Assembly: GCA_002633005.1 (NCBI GenBank)
Contig: NMRA01000157.1
Span: 615,192-679,191 of the forward strand
DNA length: 64,000 nucleotides
Source: Phoronis australis
Taxonomy: Eukaryota; Phoronida; Phoronidae
Direction: 5' to 3'
Part shown: positions 10,963-25,629 of the stretch, piece after piece
Numbering within the stretch: position 1 is the stretch's first letter
Layout of the letters: each line of letters begins with the position of its first letter
Made by a program: the position numbers and the translations under genes
Notes under the pieces: model-generated
The model's input: only the letters and a program-made list of their open reading frames with translations
Database searches by the model: none
What the model was told of the DNA's origin: nothing

Positions 10963-13715
10963 ACCACAAAGTTATAGTCAACTGTGCCAGTAATTTTTGG
11001 CATTGCATACAATCAACAGATCTGATGTTCGTTAAGAATCATCGTACAAACATGGATGGCATGAAATGACATGGGCCACATACGTCACCTCCGGAATGAA
11101 GCATGAATAGTTAATCAGAACATGGGGGAATTTGATGAACATCAAAATTACATTAAGGATAACCAGAGAACTGTATTTCAACAAAAAATGACTTTCATAT
11201 GGTCCCTTCCTCTTTAAACCGAATACAGCAGAATTGTGACCGTCAAAAGACATTTTGTTCAATATGCTGTGGAGGACTAGGTGAATGCGCCAGTTAACAC
11301 AGATAAGAAAGTTAAATTGAGATCAAAACTAGGAAACAGGAACAAGGTTAAACACAGCAAATGACCATTCAGTAAACAGTTGCACCTTAGCCCTGGTCAT
11401 GTGCGTTGCCAGTCACATGATCTCAACTTGATGATAATCGAAGGTTTGACAGAAGATAAGTTGCCTGGTGATACTGTCACAAGACTGATAAACTACTGAA
11501 TGACTAAAATTTCCAAGAAATGGAATGACACGCGGAATAAATAACCTCGGAAATTTTGTCAATTCTGATAATGAAAGGAATATGCCTTCAATTCAACTGA
11601 TATCACAACGAATGTGTTCAAACAACTGCAATTCAGTTGACGATTTATAATTTGAAATGATTTTTGATAACTTACAAAAGGTAAAGATATCCTTTAAGTT
11701 TAATTGTATCCAACAGTGTACAGTGCTGTTTGCCATGCACAATCACAGCTAATAGTGACATAAGAACCAGAACTGAAATATGATTGATGCAGCACACTTT
11801 CTATTTCAACAGAAATAATCGATTGGTAGAACACCACAAACATTTGGCACAATTAAAATCAATAAAGAATGTGGAACAAATTTCCAATTCAGTTTGTCTT
11901 AAATAAGAATGTCTCTCAGAAATGCAGCAGATGTCAATGGGGGGGTTACACCTTGAACAAACTATTCACTAACTGAGCTCATTAACTATCAAACAAGCGC
12001 CTAGTCTAGAACAGATGGAAGTCGTAGACAAAAAATGGAACAGAAAAAAATCAAATTCCTGAGGGAAGTAAAAAGTGCATTGAAGTCTTATATAAAACAA
12101 AACGTCATTCAACAGTACCAAAAATTGAAATGTTCAAAGAACATACAACTTCATAAGAAACACTTAGTAACTTGAAGACTAACTGTATATGTGTAGTGAC
12201 AATCAATTCAAGCACACCCAAGCAAAAAGTAGCAGCATGCAAACTCAATAAAGCAACACATGTAATGAGATGATTGACCACCTAGAAAAGCAGAGCTTTT
12301 CTTCTGAGATGGAATCACATTGTTATGACAAAGATACGTGTTATGGGACATCAATGCTTGCTTCATGTTAACTTAAAGCTTAATAAACTCCAAAGGAAAA
12401 ATCAAAACATCAATCCATTACCAAGCTGTCACAAAATTGTTAACTGAGTATATGGATTGGAGGTCTTTTGTGCAACGTAATAAACAAAAACATGATCACA
12501 CTTTCAATCTCATTCAACATTAATCTCTAACTCAATTAAAATGATCCTGCACTAAGAATTATCAATTTAAATAACTGTAACCTGTTACATCAAATATGAT
12601 TAAACTCATCAATGCCATAATTAACCTCGTCACCAACCCCTAGTGATCAATATCATAGAATGTAGAACTGATTGAAACAACAGGAAATGACCGTTCAGAA
12701 AATATTTCAAGGATTTCTCTCACTAAGTAAATCTGACAGCAAACAGATTCTTATTTTCAATAAATATTTCACCAATTTCAGAACAAAATGATTACTATAA
12801 TTGTTCTGATATTTTCAAAGATATAAAACTGTTGAATGTCCACAATATCTCAATGCATTGACTGATTGTGTCTATGGTCTAGAGCTTAAAAAAACTATTT
12901 ATTTGATGGAAGTTATCTTTTTTGAAAAAATTAGCTTCACTTGTCCCCCATATTCAGTGTCCTAAATCGGTGAAATTCAAATAAAACATTTAAGTAACAA
13001 ACCTTTCTGTGCATCCAAAAATGAATAACAGCCATTATGACTCTGAATGCCCTTTGGTGTCACAGCAATTGAGAGCTGGAGATACAGGTATGTATTAATC
13101 ATTAAATGAGACCCACCCTATGGTGAAAAGCCCACTGATTAAATTAGAGACGCAATTGATCAATAAATTATTTATGTAGTCACACATCACTCTAGGCTCT
13201 GGAACATGCATATATTTTTCAAAACTTGCATGGTTTATTGAAGACTTTATAAATGTCTGAAACTGAGATTGTAGCAATACGTTCATTATTCATGAACATG
13301 TTGATTAAAGCAGAGACAAGTATATTTAAATTATCGCAAAAAACACTTGAAGTCAAAAAGAATAGAGGGCAAAACTAGTATTGAATCAGCACAACCCTGT
13401 ATGTGTAGGAATATGTCAGCAGGCATAATGTCTATTCTCACACACACATACCGAGGTAATCAGCTATTACATCCCAAGAACAAAAGAGCTGTTAGGACAT
13501 AAGGAAAAAGTATATGAGTTTCATAACCTCATATGACATATCACAGTGACCTAAAAGTAATTTGGCTCATCATAGCTAAGAAGCCAGATAACAAGATGTG
13601 AGCTTCAAAACGGGGACGTACGCAGTTTATAGAAAATGGTCCTTATGCTTTAAACTTGTCTTTACGAGTGGAAGGATTTGCCTGTTCTTCAAACTGTGGT
13701 AAACCTACAATACTC

Positions 13716-14184
13716 TAAAGGCCTTTTCATACGGACTTAACTGCAGTCTGAGCAGCTTCGATAATTAACGAATATTGAAGTAAACAGTAGGTCACGTAGT
13801 TGTCATCGAAGTAATTGCAAGGTAGCGCTGCACGATAACATTTTTTTTAATATGACAATTTGGGAACATTTACACATGCTAATTGACATAAAACTTACTT
13901 TTACTTCAATTGGTGGTTATTCAAGCAAAATATAAGCAACTATTAGCGACGACACTACCCTTTAATTGTTGACGATAACAGTGGCACCTGGCGATAACTT
14001 CGATGAGACCGAATTTGACTGTTCCTACTGCCCCGCAGCATTGACGCTACGCTGATAAATCTACCGGAGTACTACGAAGTTAACTGGCGCTGTTAACTTC
14101 AATCCAGGACCAAAGTTAACCGTTCATACTCACCGCAACTCCCCAAAACATCAACCCATCAATGTTAGTACGAAAGACCCTTTA
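13716..14184. mobile_element. MITE, 460-bp family, copy 1
   Basis: The two ends are inverted relatives: left TAAAGGCCTTTTCATACGGA, right (minus strand) TAAAGGGTCTTTCGTACTAA. The element is 469 bp with no coding capacity. A second copy of nearly the same length with the same ends lies at 28508-28961. I infer a non-autonomous DNA transposon; no clear target duplication is visible. Confidence 0.6.
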
Positions 14185-14591
14185 GGGTTACACATTCCCA
14201 TGTTCACACTGCCTTCAGACCTTCAGGTCTGAAGGTCATTTCATGCATTAAAGGTGGGAACCCGAATGAGTCTCACGGTTTGTCAGACCAAAACATCACT
14301 GCAGTTTCTATCTTTAGAATATTTTGGAAAGAAATACAAAAAGACTTCCAGTGTCAGTAAAAGAGTTTTTAAGTTATCTCAAAAGATAACGATGGAGGAA
14401 TACAAAATCTCACCAATTTCAGATACAAAAATTTATTGCCAACGTTAATATTTTTCATTTATCAATGAAATATTCAAATACTGTTGTGAATGCCCACAAT
14501 GGTGAGATTTTACTATATTTTTGATAAAAACTGCAAGGCTGTGCAGGGATACCTTGATCATATTTTGTACATCATTATAAGTTAAGACTAT

Positions 14592-14917
14592 AGTGCCGTT
14601 TACACTTACAAAGTTTACACGGATCAGCTGACACGGAACAAGTTGTTCCAGTGTGTAAAAGGATTGACACAGAGCAAATTTTTGCCACCCGTTTGTGAGG
14701 TAGAGCAATTTGCGCCCGAACATCTTGCGCCGTGTCAACTATAAGTCTAAACGCGAAACTGGAGCAAGGCGGAAAGAATCATCTCTACTGGGCGTCATAC
14801 GGGTTCCTTGTCTCTGCCATTCTCGTCATTTGTAAACCTGCGCATGTGTGATCCAGTCTCTGCAGCCCTGAATTTCCGTCTTGTCACGGTTAGTGAGTTG
14901 TGTGTGTAAACGGCCGC
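14592..14917. mobile_element. MITE with AGNGCCGTTTACAC ends
   Basis: The left end reads AGTGCCGTTTACACTT; the right end, on the minus strand, AGCGGCCGTTTACACAC. The element is about 326 bp and carries several internal acacgg/ccgtgt repeats. A related fragment (aaagttaacacggatcag) appears near 18107. It has no coding capacity. Confidence 0.5.
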
Positions 14918-16024
14918 TTGACACGGGTCAATTTACTGCGTGTCAGTAGCGCCGGGCCAAAAGTTGATGTCTAACGGGACTTTTTTAAACCACATACTTC
15001 TAACACTTGAAATGTAATGGACAGGACAGGTGTAAACTTGGTAAATTAGTAAGATAATCAGAATTCAAATCATAAACTTTCTCATATTTTGGACTCCTAG
15101 AAATTTGAAAAAAGTTAAAGATAATTCTGACACTCTGTTTTTCATTACTGAGAAAGACATACCTGAAGGGAGACAAAAAATGCCTCTATAGGCATAGTAC
15201 ACGAACTTCTTTATCTCCAATGTATGTTCACAAGGAAGTTTAAGGCGAGACTGAATATACTAATCTTTGGACCTCTGATAATCAGGAACTAGGTTTTCAT
15301 ACAAATCACTTTCTGGAGCCCCATTTCCACCCATAATACAGGTGAAACAACAAAACAATTCAGTTGGCCATAAATGTATTCACACAAATTACATAACAAT
15401 CCTATTTCAGAAAGTTCATTTGTATAATACTGTAATTTAATATGGTGCTTTAAGTTATTAGGCAGCTCACTATCTTCAAGAGTTATATTTCTTCAGGGCT
15501 CGAGGTTGCCATGGGACTTCAGATTTTGTTTAGTGACCTTGTAAAAATGCCATGTTGAATACCTCTGAGCCCACACTTAAAATACTACAGGATCTGCACA
15601 GTTGAAAGTCAGAAACATTCAGCAAAAATCAGCTGAGCTTGTTTATGTATCGTGTACAGGTAATATGAGGTCATGGTCTAGTTCTGCATTAGAGCCTGTT
15701 TGGGATATTGAGTCCAAGTGGGGGACCTCAGCCATAAACGTACACACAGTACTACTTTTCCGTTCTACTTAAAAAAACGTTGCATGCCGAGTCAGAGTGC
15801 ACATTTGCTGAGTTCATTTCAGGTATTGTGCGTGTGTCATTTGTAACTCTTGCAAACTATGCATTGTTTGTAGAAGCCAGGACTTTTACAATACCCTCAC
15901 AAGGTTTCCTGGTTTTGGCAACGACAGTTCTGGTTTGGTGACTTGGAAATTTTGCCTCAGTGGTCACATTTGGCAAGCTGACATTATGCTGAGCACTGAC
16001 CTTCAAATATTTTTAAAAACGTAA

Positions 16025-16335
16025 GTTTTGATCCAATCCCTTGGATAGCAAAGAAACCAATACATTGTTCTCCACATTCAAAAATTCAAACAGGTCACGT
16101 TTTCAACCACAAAATTTAGACAGTGTGCAGTGCATGCATATTATAGAGAACACGCAAAATTTTTTGTTCAAAATGAAAAAATCAATTGTGCCGTGTGCTA
16201 TATGAACAGGTCACAGGCAAATTTGAACAGGTAGCATCACTATGGAGTTCAACACTGCAATAACATGCAGAAAAATAACTTGCCTATACATTAGTAGTCG
16301 CAAGACCAGTGTTCTGTCTTGAGAAAATGTATTTA
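16025..16335. repeat. 311-bp direct repeat, copy A (probable allele duplicate)
   Basis: This sequence recurs at 16632-16942 with about three mismatches. The two copies flank an element fragment and an N. See the matching finding: this looks like two haplotypes placed in tandem, not a biological duplication. Confidence 0.8.
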
Positions 16336-16630
16336 CCGTAATCGTTCGGGTTAACGCCCATGCTCAGTTAACCGCCCATCCCCGACTTTATGTGGATTTC
16401 GATTTAACCGCCCACTGCTCAGTTAACCGCCCCCCTGCGATTTTTGAAGATTTCCAGTTAAGCGCCCACCTCTCGGTTAAGCGCCCATCCCCGACTTTTA
16501 AAGAATGAAGATTTAGCGCCTAGTGCTAAGGAAACGCGCGTTTTCCCGACTTTTAGAAAAAGATGATGATCACAAAGAGCGCAACGACGCCGGGCTTCCG
16601 AGACGGTGGTTTAGCAATGTGAATTACAAT
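16336..16630. mobile_element. Truncated copy of the GGGCG-TTAAC element
   Basis: It begins CCGTAATCGTTCGGGTTAAC and carries the same array of gcccat/ggttaac units. It continues with a segment closely matching, in reverse, positions 5045-5170 (shared core caatgtgaatt and cgcgcgttttcccgactttt). It stops at the N at 16631, so its other end is missing from the assembly. Confidence 0.7.
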
Positions 16631-16631
16631 N

Positions 16632-16942
16632 GTTTTAATCCAATCCCTTGGATAGCAAAGAAACCAATACATTGTTCTCCACATTCAAAAATTCAAACAG
16701 GTCACGTTTTCAACCATAAAATTTAGACAGTGTGCAGTGCATGCATATTATAGAGAACACGCAAAATTTTTTGTTCAAAATGAAAAAATCAATTGTGCCG
16801 TGTGCTATATGAACAGGTCACAGGCAAATTTGAACAGGTAGCATCACTTTGGAGTTCAACACTGCAATAACATGCAGAAAAATAACTTGCCTATACATTA
16901 GTAGTCGCAAGACCAGTGTTCTGTCTTGAGAAAATGTATTTA
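16632..16942. repeat. 311-bp direct repeat, copy B
   Basis: Second copy of 16025-16335 at an offset of 607 bp. It lacks the inserted element and runs straight on into unique sequence after gtattta. Confidence 0.8.
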
Positions 16943-19900
16943 TACTAACAAGTGCCAATATTTTCACAGATACAAAAACTTCCTCCTGAAACTTGAATAT
17001 TCTGTTTATTCATTCTATTAGCTAGAGAAGTGTGTCTGGGATTTTCCTTAAAAGCCTTATAGCCTGAGTGCATGGCTTTTGAAAAACTTGCAAGTCTTCA
17101 TTTTTTGTTAAAAGCTCAAATCTTGCGTTAAGAAGCCTTGAAAGAAAATATGAGACAATATGAAAATAACAGAGTCAATAAACAGAATTTGCAAGTGAAA
17201 TTTGGGAAAATCTCGATAAAAAATGCATCTTTTTAGAAATAAAAGTGTCACACGACCACAGGCATTCAAGAATCTTTACGAGTACGTTTGTGAGCTGACC
17301 AAGGATTAAAAACTTAGCTTTTTACAAGATATTTGAGGAAATGTCAACTACCCTGGTAAAGTTCTGACAGTTAAATATTAGACCGCGCTTTAAGTTGACA
17401 TTAACTCGGATGAATCATTAACATACAAGCTGCAGAGTGAATTAAGTCATAACCCATCATGGCTTATTCATGAATATTCATGAATCAGCTGCCTTTGCAA
17501 TGCAAGAAGTCTCAACACCCTCAGTTCATATCCTATTTCACCAGCATGACCATGTTGTTGCTAACCAACATCACCTTCATAACACTTGACAATAATGGCA
17601 GAAAGCAAGTACTTTGTGGTTAACAATGTGCAAGGAATGGTCTGAGATGTGTCAAAGCAGACACATTAACTGACACTGCAATCATCAGAAAAGGGGAAAT
17701 TTGTGTAATTTACACTTGGAAGATTCGCTCTGTTTACCTGGCTGAAGAGCGAAAATGAAATAACACCTTTCACTTTAATAAAATCAGTTTTACTGATTCA
17801 TTACCGTGATAGGACTCTTATCTCCTGTATAACATCCAAACCATTAGCACTTCACAAAAGTGTAATGGAGTTGGCCAACTCTAAAATTGTGGATTCGAAA
17901 ATGAGGAATGTAGGCTTTATCTGGTTCCGGGAGTCCAGTGGTTGGTGGTAATTTTGTCCTTTGGTAAGTCATGGAAGCCTATCACAATAAGGAATATTAC
18001 GAGACTTATTTTATGAGAGTACACAAACTAATACGATTTTCATGCCCCTATCTTGTGAACAGGTGTAGTGCCGAGGCATGCTGTTTTGAGTAATACTGGT
18101 AAAAGTTAACACGGATCAGTCTACAAGGAACGAGTTGGCACCGTACACATGAGTGAACAATGGACACCTTGATGTCAATAGTTTCTGAGGTTGAGCTACT
18201 AATGTGCCCAATCCCTTAGCTCTGAATCAACTACATATCTACCGTAAATACAGCCTGATCACTTCGCTCTCTATCAACTACATGTCCAAACACAACATCA
18301 AAGTAAAGTGGAAGCCATCATGTAACCATAGACTATATCTGTTGTCCATAATCTATGATGTAACCTGTGCTTGCACAACAATGTCATCATTTTCTCGCCA
18401 CATCTATGAACTAACTTACTTTCAGTGAACTATTTTGCAACCATTGTGTTAAAATTTTCAACAACCTCTTCAAATCTAATCTACATATGCAATAACTTGA
18501 ATCTAGTTTTTCTCTTACTCAACATCAACGGCAACTCCCACCATTTGCAATCCTGAGCAAGTGCATTAACAACTTCCTTCTAGTCACATTTTCTATGCTT
18601 ATCGACCCCCCCCTCCCCAAATAATGAACACTAGTGGTACACTTGTTTGGGTGCTCAGCTGAAATGGGGGGGAAACGGGTCAAGATGTCCAGAGACAAGT
18701 TGAACTTTGAGTAACTGTCTTCCAGGATACAGAAATAGTTCAAAGGCAGGGCCAGAACTAGGGTGGTTTGTCATTCAGTTTCATGGATTTAGTAAACAAG
18801 GATTACGGATTCTTATCAATTTTTGTTTGAGTCCCAATGTTACACTCAGCAATGAAAACAATAAATATAAGTAACTTATAGTAACAGGAATTATAACATA
18901 AATCTTTACTTAAGTTTATTTGTAGTACGGATGTAGGCAAAACAAGTTTAAAAAACAGATTTTCTTGATATCTTCAGACAAATTCCAGAACACCAACCTT
19001 ATAAAGAGAATCATTGAAATGGGGTGCTAATGCCAGGCACGTGGCAAATAAATTACAAATGCTGAAAGAAAACAGTTTAACAATAACAGCCAGAGTTTTT
19101 GGACACAAAAACCAACAATAGCAGCTAAAGCTTGCAATGTTTGCAAAATAAACAACCAACTGAATGTGTCAGTATTGCTAGTTAGGCCAGAACAGATTCA
19201 CAGTGTACTAGTATAGTTTTATCACAGACAGACCAAGAGGAAGAAAAATAAGTAAAATAATATCAGACACACACATATACCAATTTCCAGTGGTTTACCT
19301 AGAAACACAGGTCCGACCAGTGCTGGGTACTTGAGGATCAAAATTTATGACATACAAGCTAATATAGAACAGATAAATATCAAGCCATGCCACCAGACCA
19401 ATGGTGGTGTCAGCCCAAAACATAAATTGGTGTGTATAAATTGTGATAAGAGAAATTCAGTGAGCAAATAAAAAGTTTTATCAAACAATTCTATGATTAC
19501 TCACCACCAGGTAAAAGAATTCAAGTGCCAATTTTATCATTCAAATTCTGAAGTACAGATCATAAAATGGCATTACGAAGGGTCACTTGGCTATTGACTG
19601 TCTACTGTGTATAATTTAAGGAAGTTCACAAAGCAGAAATGTCATCAATTATAGAAACATCCAATGCAACAACATAGCATCATAATTAAATGAAAAACAG
19701 ACCATGAACCATGTATGAATCTTTCACTCAAAATGCCATGTTTTAACACATACACACCTTTAACCACATACTTAAATCGCCATGGTTTTTCTACAGACTT
19801 CAGACGAGTTCAGTTAATAACAAAGCTACATTTTGACAATTTCAAAATTTTCCATACATTATAAAAACTTACTAATTAATTCCGTAAATCGTCCTCCAAG

Positions 19901-20358
19901 GTATATTCAAGACTACGTTCAAATCAAAAATTTATTGTCCTTAACACTGGTAAATTTTATCAAAAATTGTATTTGCTTACCCGGACGGAATAGAAGACAC
20001 AAGTCAATCTTGTCTACACGTAACGAGATAAGAGGGACTGACCGCACCTTCTATGTCAAATATCCCTTACACCATTGAAGTGGTGTGGCACGCAAAGACA
20101 CTAAACATGAAAGATAAGATAGAGTAGCAGCCAGGCAACCTTCCTTGAAGCCAAGACATCCACTACAGTTAAATTACCAACAAAATACAAAAAGGAACAT
20201 CAACAGCTCAAAAAACAAGAATCTAATTCATAGCACCTCCACATTGTTGGATTGTACAGTTAAAGTACAAAGTACTGCAAATGCATAGTCCTAAAATGAA
20301 ACTGCCGTATTCAAGTTCTGTACCACAGCTATCAACAGACAAGGTTTTTGAAAAATTG

Positions 20359-21647
20359 TACCGTCTCCACCCTAATAAGCGCCCAGGTCGCTTAGAAAAT
20401 TGGCTTCAGGAAGGGGGGCGCTTATTATAGCACGAAAGTGGTTGAAATCCGGTTTCCGAAACAGGTGAAATTGTAAGCTAGAACTCATCAAATTTTTCTG
20501 CAACCTATGACAAAGTTTCTACAAAATTGCAGTGTATTGCTATCAAACTTTGTAGTTAAATTACGAGCATTTATCAGAAAATCCCAGTGCAAAAACTCGC
20601 CGACTGATGCGTCATTGCCTCACAATCGCCGAAAGGTCAACTTGAATTCTTGAGTAAAAATATAGTTTCGATTCAACAAATTAGTCCTCCTTAAGTTTTC
20701 ACAATAGAATCCCCAAGATTTTCAAGTTCCTGTGGAATTGAGATTAACAGCATGTTAAGTCCAAATCTGCGCTAGATCGTACTCCGCAATACGAGAAAAA
20801 TCTCTGAGCGAACACGCATTTGTTTTGAAGTTCGTCTGCTTATTGTGTGAGTGAGCGAGCATGTGCGTGTCATCAGAGTTCATTTGCCAGAGTAAATGCA
20901 ATGTAACGATCTAGGTGTTCATTGTAAGCACGGAAATTAACACAAGCAATAAAGCACATGTTTTATTTAGCACTTGTTGATCTCATCTGCTAAAAAACGT
21001 TCGGGAATTGTCTCAGTAAGGCCGATGTCATTGAGTCACCGGGTGACTAGATGCGTGACAGTCTAACCGTAGATTCGGGGGGTGTAAGGGTATGAAAGTA
21101 TTCACTATAGTGGGTCATTTTGACTTTAAAAAACACCAATTACGACTAATTTAATAACTCCTCCTTAAAAATAACGCAAACGTTTTGACGGTATTAGAAA
21201 CTTTCGAAATTAAGTGCCGACGCTATGCTCCCTGTTTCATGAATAGATTGTTGACGAAGACTAATCTTCGATGACAGGTACTTGAATGTAGCGCGAGCTT
21301 CCTGGCCACGTGCTTCTAACTGACCAAAGATCAAGTTTTTATTAGTCTTTGATTTGCGCTTGCATTCTTTTTGAAGCACGGCGGCGGAAGTTTGAAGTTT
21401 ACAGTCACGGCTAAATGCCAACATAGTGGCGAGGCTCGTGGTCTACAAATTCCACGCACAATGATTTTTCAGGACTGTCGGATCTTATTGATAAACTCAA
21501 GACGTTAATGTAGAATTTTAGAACTGCAGGTAAGGCATTTTTCGCATGTACACAGCGTTCATGGACTGGGCGCTTATTTTAGTAAAGTCTGGAAACGCAT
21601 TGGGGGCGCTTATAGGGGCATTGGGTCTTATTAGGGCGAATACAGTA
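20359..21647. mobile_element. 1.3-kb element with CCCTAATAAG inverted ends
   Basis: The left end reads TACCGTCTCCACCCTAATAA; the right end, on the minus strand, TACTGTATTCGCCCTAATAA. Subterminal gggcgcttat motifs repeat at 20376, 20418, 21570 and 21604. The style resembles the GGGCG-TTAAC family at 1958-5347, so the two may be related. A 76-codon minus ORF (21424-21194) is basic but matches no transposase that I recognise. Confidence 0.55.
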
Positions 21648-22371
21648 ATAATTCCCAACAACGTTAGAAGCCCTTGAAAAATGAAGAAATTGTTAATTTG
21701 GCTTTTTTGGTAGACAATGGTGAGATGTCACTACATCGAAGACAAGAAAGATGTGTTTCTTTATCTTATCATGGACATTAAAGCTCAAGAGCACGGTAAA
21801 GAGTTTCATTTCTGAAGCTTTGCTGCTTGTTTGCATTTACTACAACCAAAGGTTTAGTTTCACAACAATAGACACACCCAGAAATACCGTTTTCTAAGTT
21901 CCATCATCCTCCCATCAGCAGAACTGATGTATGGCAATGGAAAGATGAATAAACCTCATTAAATTTGGGTAAAAACAGAGCTTACTGGTACAGTATTGTG
22001 TAAAACAACTTAAGACTATTCAAAACTCACTTGATAGCACAAATGAGATAACGGCCCTGTCCATAGCAATGCGTAAATTTAGGAAGTCATGTGGGACCGT
22101 TAGGGTTAGCGAACACAGACAGCAATGCATCTCAAATGTAAATGAACTGAACCCTTAGCTTATTTGCCACACAAGAGTGTGGGGAATCTCTCACTTGTTG
22201 AATTTCTTTGACCAGGAAAACTTAAATCCTCATAGTATGTGGGCCAATGAAAGTGCTAATTTTGAAGACTATTATGACTTAGTTTTCAGGTCAATGAGCA
22301 TTTTGCTTCTCAGTTTGCAGGTAAGGATGGCGTGAGGTAAATTTCACGAGGCAGACAACTGAGCTTGCAGC

Positions 22372-22608
22372 TTTCTGTCCAAACCCGCCCTTCTGTCCAC
22401 ACCGGCCCTTCCGTCCACACCGGCCCTTCCGTCCACACCGGCCCTTCCGTCCACACCGGCCCTTCCGTCCACACCGGCCCTTCCGTCCACACCGGCCCTG
22501 CCGTCCACACCGGCCCTTCTGTCCACACCGGCCCTTCTGTCCACACCGGCCCTTCTGTCCACACCGGCCCTTCTGTCCACACCGGCCCTTCTGTCTACAC
22601 CGGCCCTT
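22372..22608. repeat. 18-bp minisatellite, 13 copies
   Basis: The unit is ttctgtccacaccggccc or ttccgtccacaccggccc, repeated about 13 times with almost no change. Because 18 is a multiple of three, several frames stay open: the plus strand gives repeated SVHTGP and the minus strand repeated CGRKGR-type hexapeptides. No promoter, splice border or unique coding sequence flanks it, so I do not call a gene. Confidence 0.9.
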
Positions 22609-25600
22609 AGCCCACAGACACACTGTGTTGGTGAACTACTTTTTGCTCACAATCTTAATACAGGTGTTACAAAAAAAAGAAGAACCTCTATTCATCAACA
22701 TCACCTGTTAAATAAAAAGTCTCCCGTTACATGATACAAGGCTGAAAAAGTAACCATGGCATTTAATATGAAGCTCAGTCGATAAAAAAAATTCAAAGAA
22801 CCCACAGACAGATAAAGCTATTGACAGAAGCTACTGTTGGCATCAGCATTATGTTCACTTTCATGTCTCAACTTTCTTGTCATCACAGTTCTATATCATT
22901 TATCAACAAAAGGGATACTACAAACAAATGGTTCATTATACAAGTATGGCATGAAACCAATAAATTCAATTGATTCTGTTGGTGGCTTTGTTAATGATAA
23001 CTGGGTCGATTGATGTCTTGTTTAAGAGCTGTGTATTACTTATCATGTGTTAGGGTGGTGCAGACATGAACATCTTTGAACTTAATATGAATGGCAAGTT
23101 TGTCCACCAACAGTATCTCACTAACATAGATAAAAGTCAAAAGCATAGCACATTCTCAACTCCCTGGACTCCTGGGTAGTTGGCAAAATCTAACATGCTG
23201 TAGTGATCTGTAACATTACACATAATTACAAGGCTACAGTATCAGTAAGTGCTGAAAGCAAGAGACAAAATAGCCAGGCTTTCCTGGCAATCACAATTCA
23301 GACAAAAGCAAATTCAAACATAATTCAAGGGTGAAAATATGAGCCTACAGTCATGCTTGATCATTCAGCATAGGTTAACAACACTACCTTGAAACATTCA
23401 ACCTTAACATAAAATATGTATCAAAATGGTGACTAGGCAACAAACATAGCTAAGCTTAGTTAAATCACCAAAACAATAAAGGTAATGTCTTCCTGGCTAA
23501 ATTTATCTAAGTGATATTACATCTGCAGTTTAAGTTTGCAGACAACAAAAGGGAAGTAATTACCAGGTGTGGGTTTGCTCAGATACACACCTGGGAGTGT
23601 CGAATTTTTTGCTGCTCTAGAGCAAGTTTTTCTAGCGTAACTCCTAGCGTGAACGCTACTTATGTTGAACAAACACCAAATGAAATGGTGCTTTACGCGC
23701 TTGTAAAATTTGTGGTAACATGCCCTAGCAGTTTATGAAAAATGAAAACTCTTGGTAGCTACAGAAATCCATTTGATGAAACTTTAAATCAGTTTCATCA
23801 AACACTGCTCCATAGAATGAACTCATTAGATTTAGTAGACTTTGTAAAGAATTTTTACACTTAATTGTGTTTACAAAATAGAAATACACATAACCTTATT
23901 AACTAGTCTGTGGAAAATAACTCCATAAAAGCAATGTATTTTCTAAAAGTAGATTGAGTATTGAATCCATATAAGACTTGGTGACAATTTGGGACAAGTG
24001 ACCATGTCCTTTTAACAAACTTCAGCAAAAAGAAAGGCCCATAACCAAAACAATGATCAGGCGTATTTCTGAGTGCAGATTTGTGATAAGACTTATGGTG
24101 TCAAAACACCACCAGTTAACCATAGGCCCCAAGTTTGCACTCTTGTCAATTCTCTGCTAAATCTATTTAGGAGACCCACATTAACCTAACACATACGTAA
24201 GCAATATCAATGTTTGATCACAAGGTCAAATGACAAATCTCCCATAAACCTTGTGACATGGAGCTTAAAAACCCAGTAATAGACTTATTGATCAACAATT
24301 AGAAATATTATGCAGCCAGTTGACAAGCAAAATTACAACCAGCCTTGTTTGTACTGAAACTGATGTGTTATACGGAAATACATCATACCAACTTTTTCCA
24401 TGAAAAACATCAAAAACAATTCAACAAAGATTACCTATCATTACTCATGTTTCAGTCATTGATATTTCAATCCAAGCTGGAATGTTAGTGTGGAATTTTA
24501 ACACAGTCTCCATTAGGACAGATTAACATGATATCCTTAAAGATACTGGTATGTGAGCCCTGAGGGCAATCTGTACTCTCTAAAATTTAACAAAGCAAAT
24601 GTGACATTGGCAGTTGTCTGTTGTTCAAGTGTTAGGTTAAAATCATTAGCAACTGAAGTTTGATGAATACTTTCTCTTTCCATTACAAAACTTCAAGACC
24701 AATATTTCAAATTATAAACTTCTGAAAAACAATTCAGCGCTAATTCCAGGTAAGAGTGACTGCAGTTAGATTGTGAGCTTTGAAAAGTTAATTTAGAGCA
24801 CAGAGCACTTGGTTGAACACTGAAATTTCATTTCATTAAATATGTCAACAAAACTAAACAGGAAAAGTTTACTTCTTTCATACAGTTTGTGCTGTAGGCT
24901 TGTAGTAGCCATAACAGAGTGATGAAAGATTCGACACATATTAGTAGCAATCAGTGAGTTTTCTAAAAATGAGAAAATGGGAATTTCAACAATGAACTCT
25001 TTCATTAGAATTAGAAGAAATGTCATTGTACTCCAATACAACTGTTACACTCAACATCACCAATAACACCTGGATTTTTCAATCATTGAACTAAGGTACA
25101 CTAAGCAGCAAATCTGGATTCCTTTAATAGACCAAGTACCAGCATTATGACTCAGTTTGTGTTTCTGACTTGACACAAACAATGTGGTTAAATATCAGGA
25201 TAATAGAGTCAAAGGTCTGGCTAGTTAATATGAATGGAATCCAGTAAATACATTGCATCAATGAATAGAATTTATAGACCACTATGAGCAACAAAGAATT
25301 AAGACCTACTGTAAAATATTTACCTGTTGGTGGTAATATAAGGAATGCACAGGCATTGAGCATATATTGCAATTGAAGGCGAAAATATCGTAGAAAAAAT
25401 TATTTTAGACTTGAAAAACAAAAACAACAAGCAAATTATTCACATAAAGTTACATAGTATAGAAGAAAAAATATATTTTGCAGCCCAGGGATTCATCCGG
25501 AATTTCAGAAAGAGGGCAACCAAAATGTGTTTCCCTGCTGTTCAGGACGACCATGACCAATGACACTTGAGTTCCAAGACGGCTTTTTTACAACTCCAAG

Positions 25601-25629
25601 CCAATTTCTTTGACTCCAAGTCTAACTAT

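Noticed and set aside
22372-22608. Regular short repeats as a CRISPR array
   Set aside because: There are no unique spacers; the units are contiguous, and the genome is animal.
22291-22623. 110-codon minus ORF of repeated CGRKGR units
   Set aside because: It is wholly a by-product of the 18-bp minisatellite.
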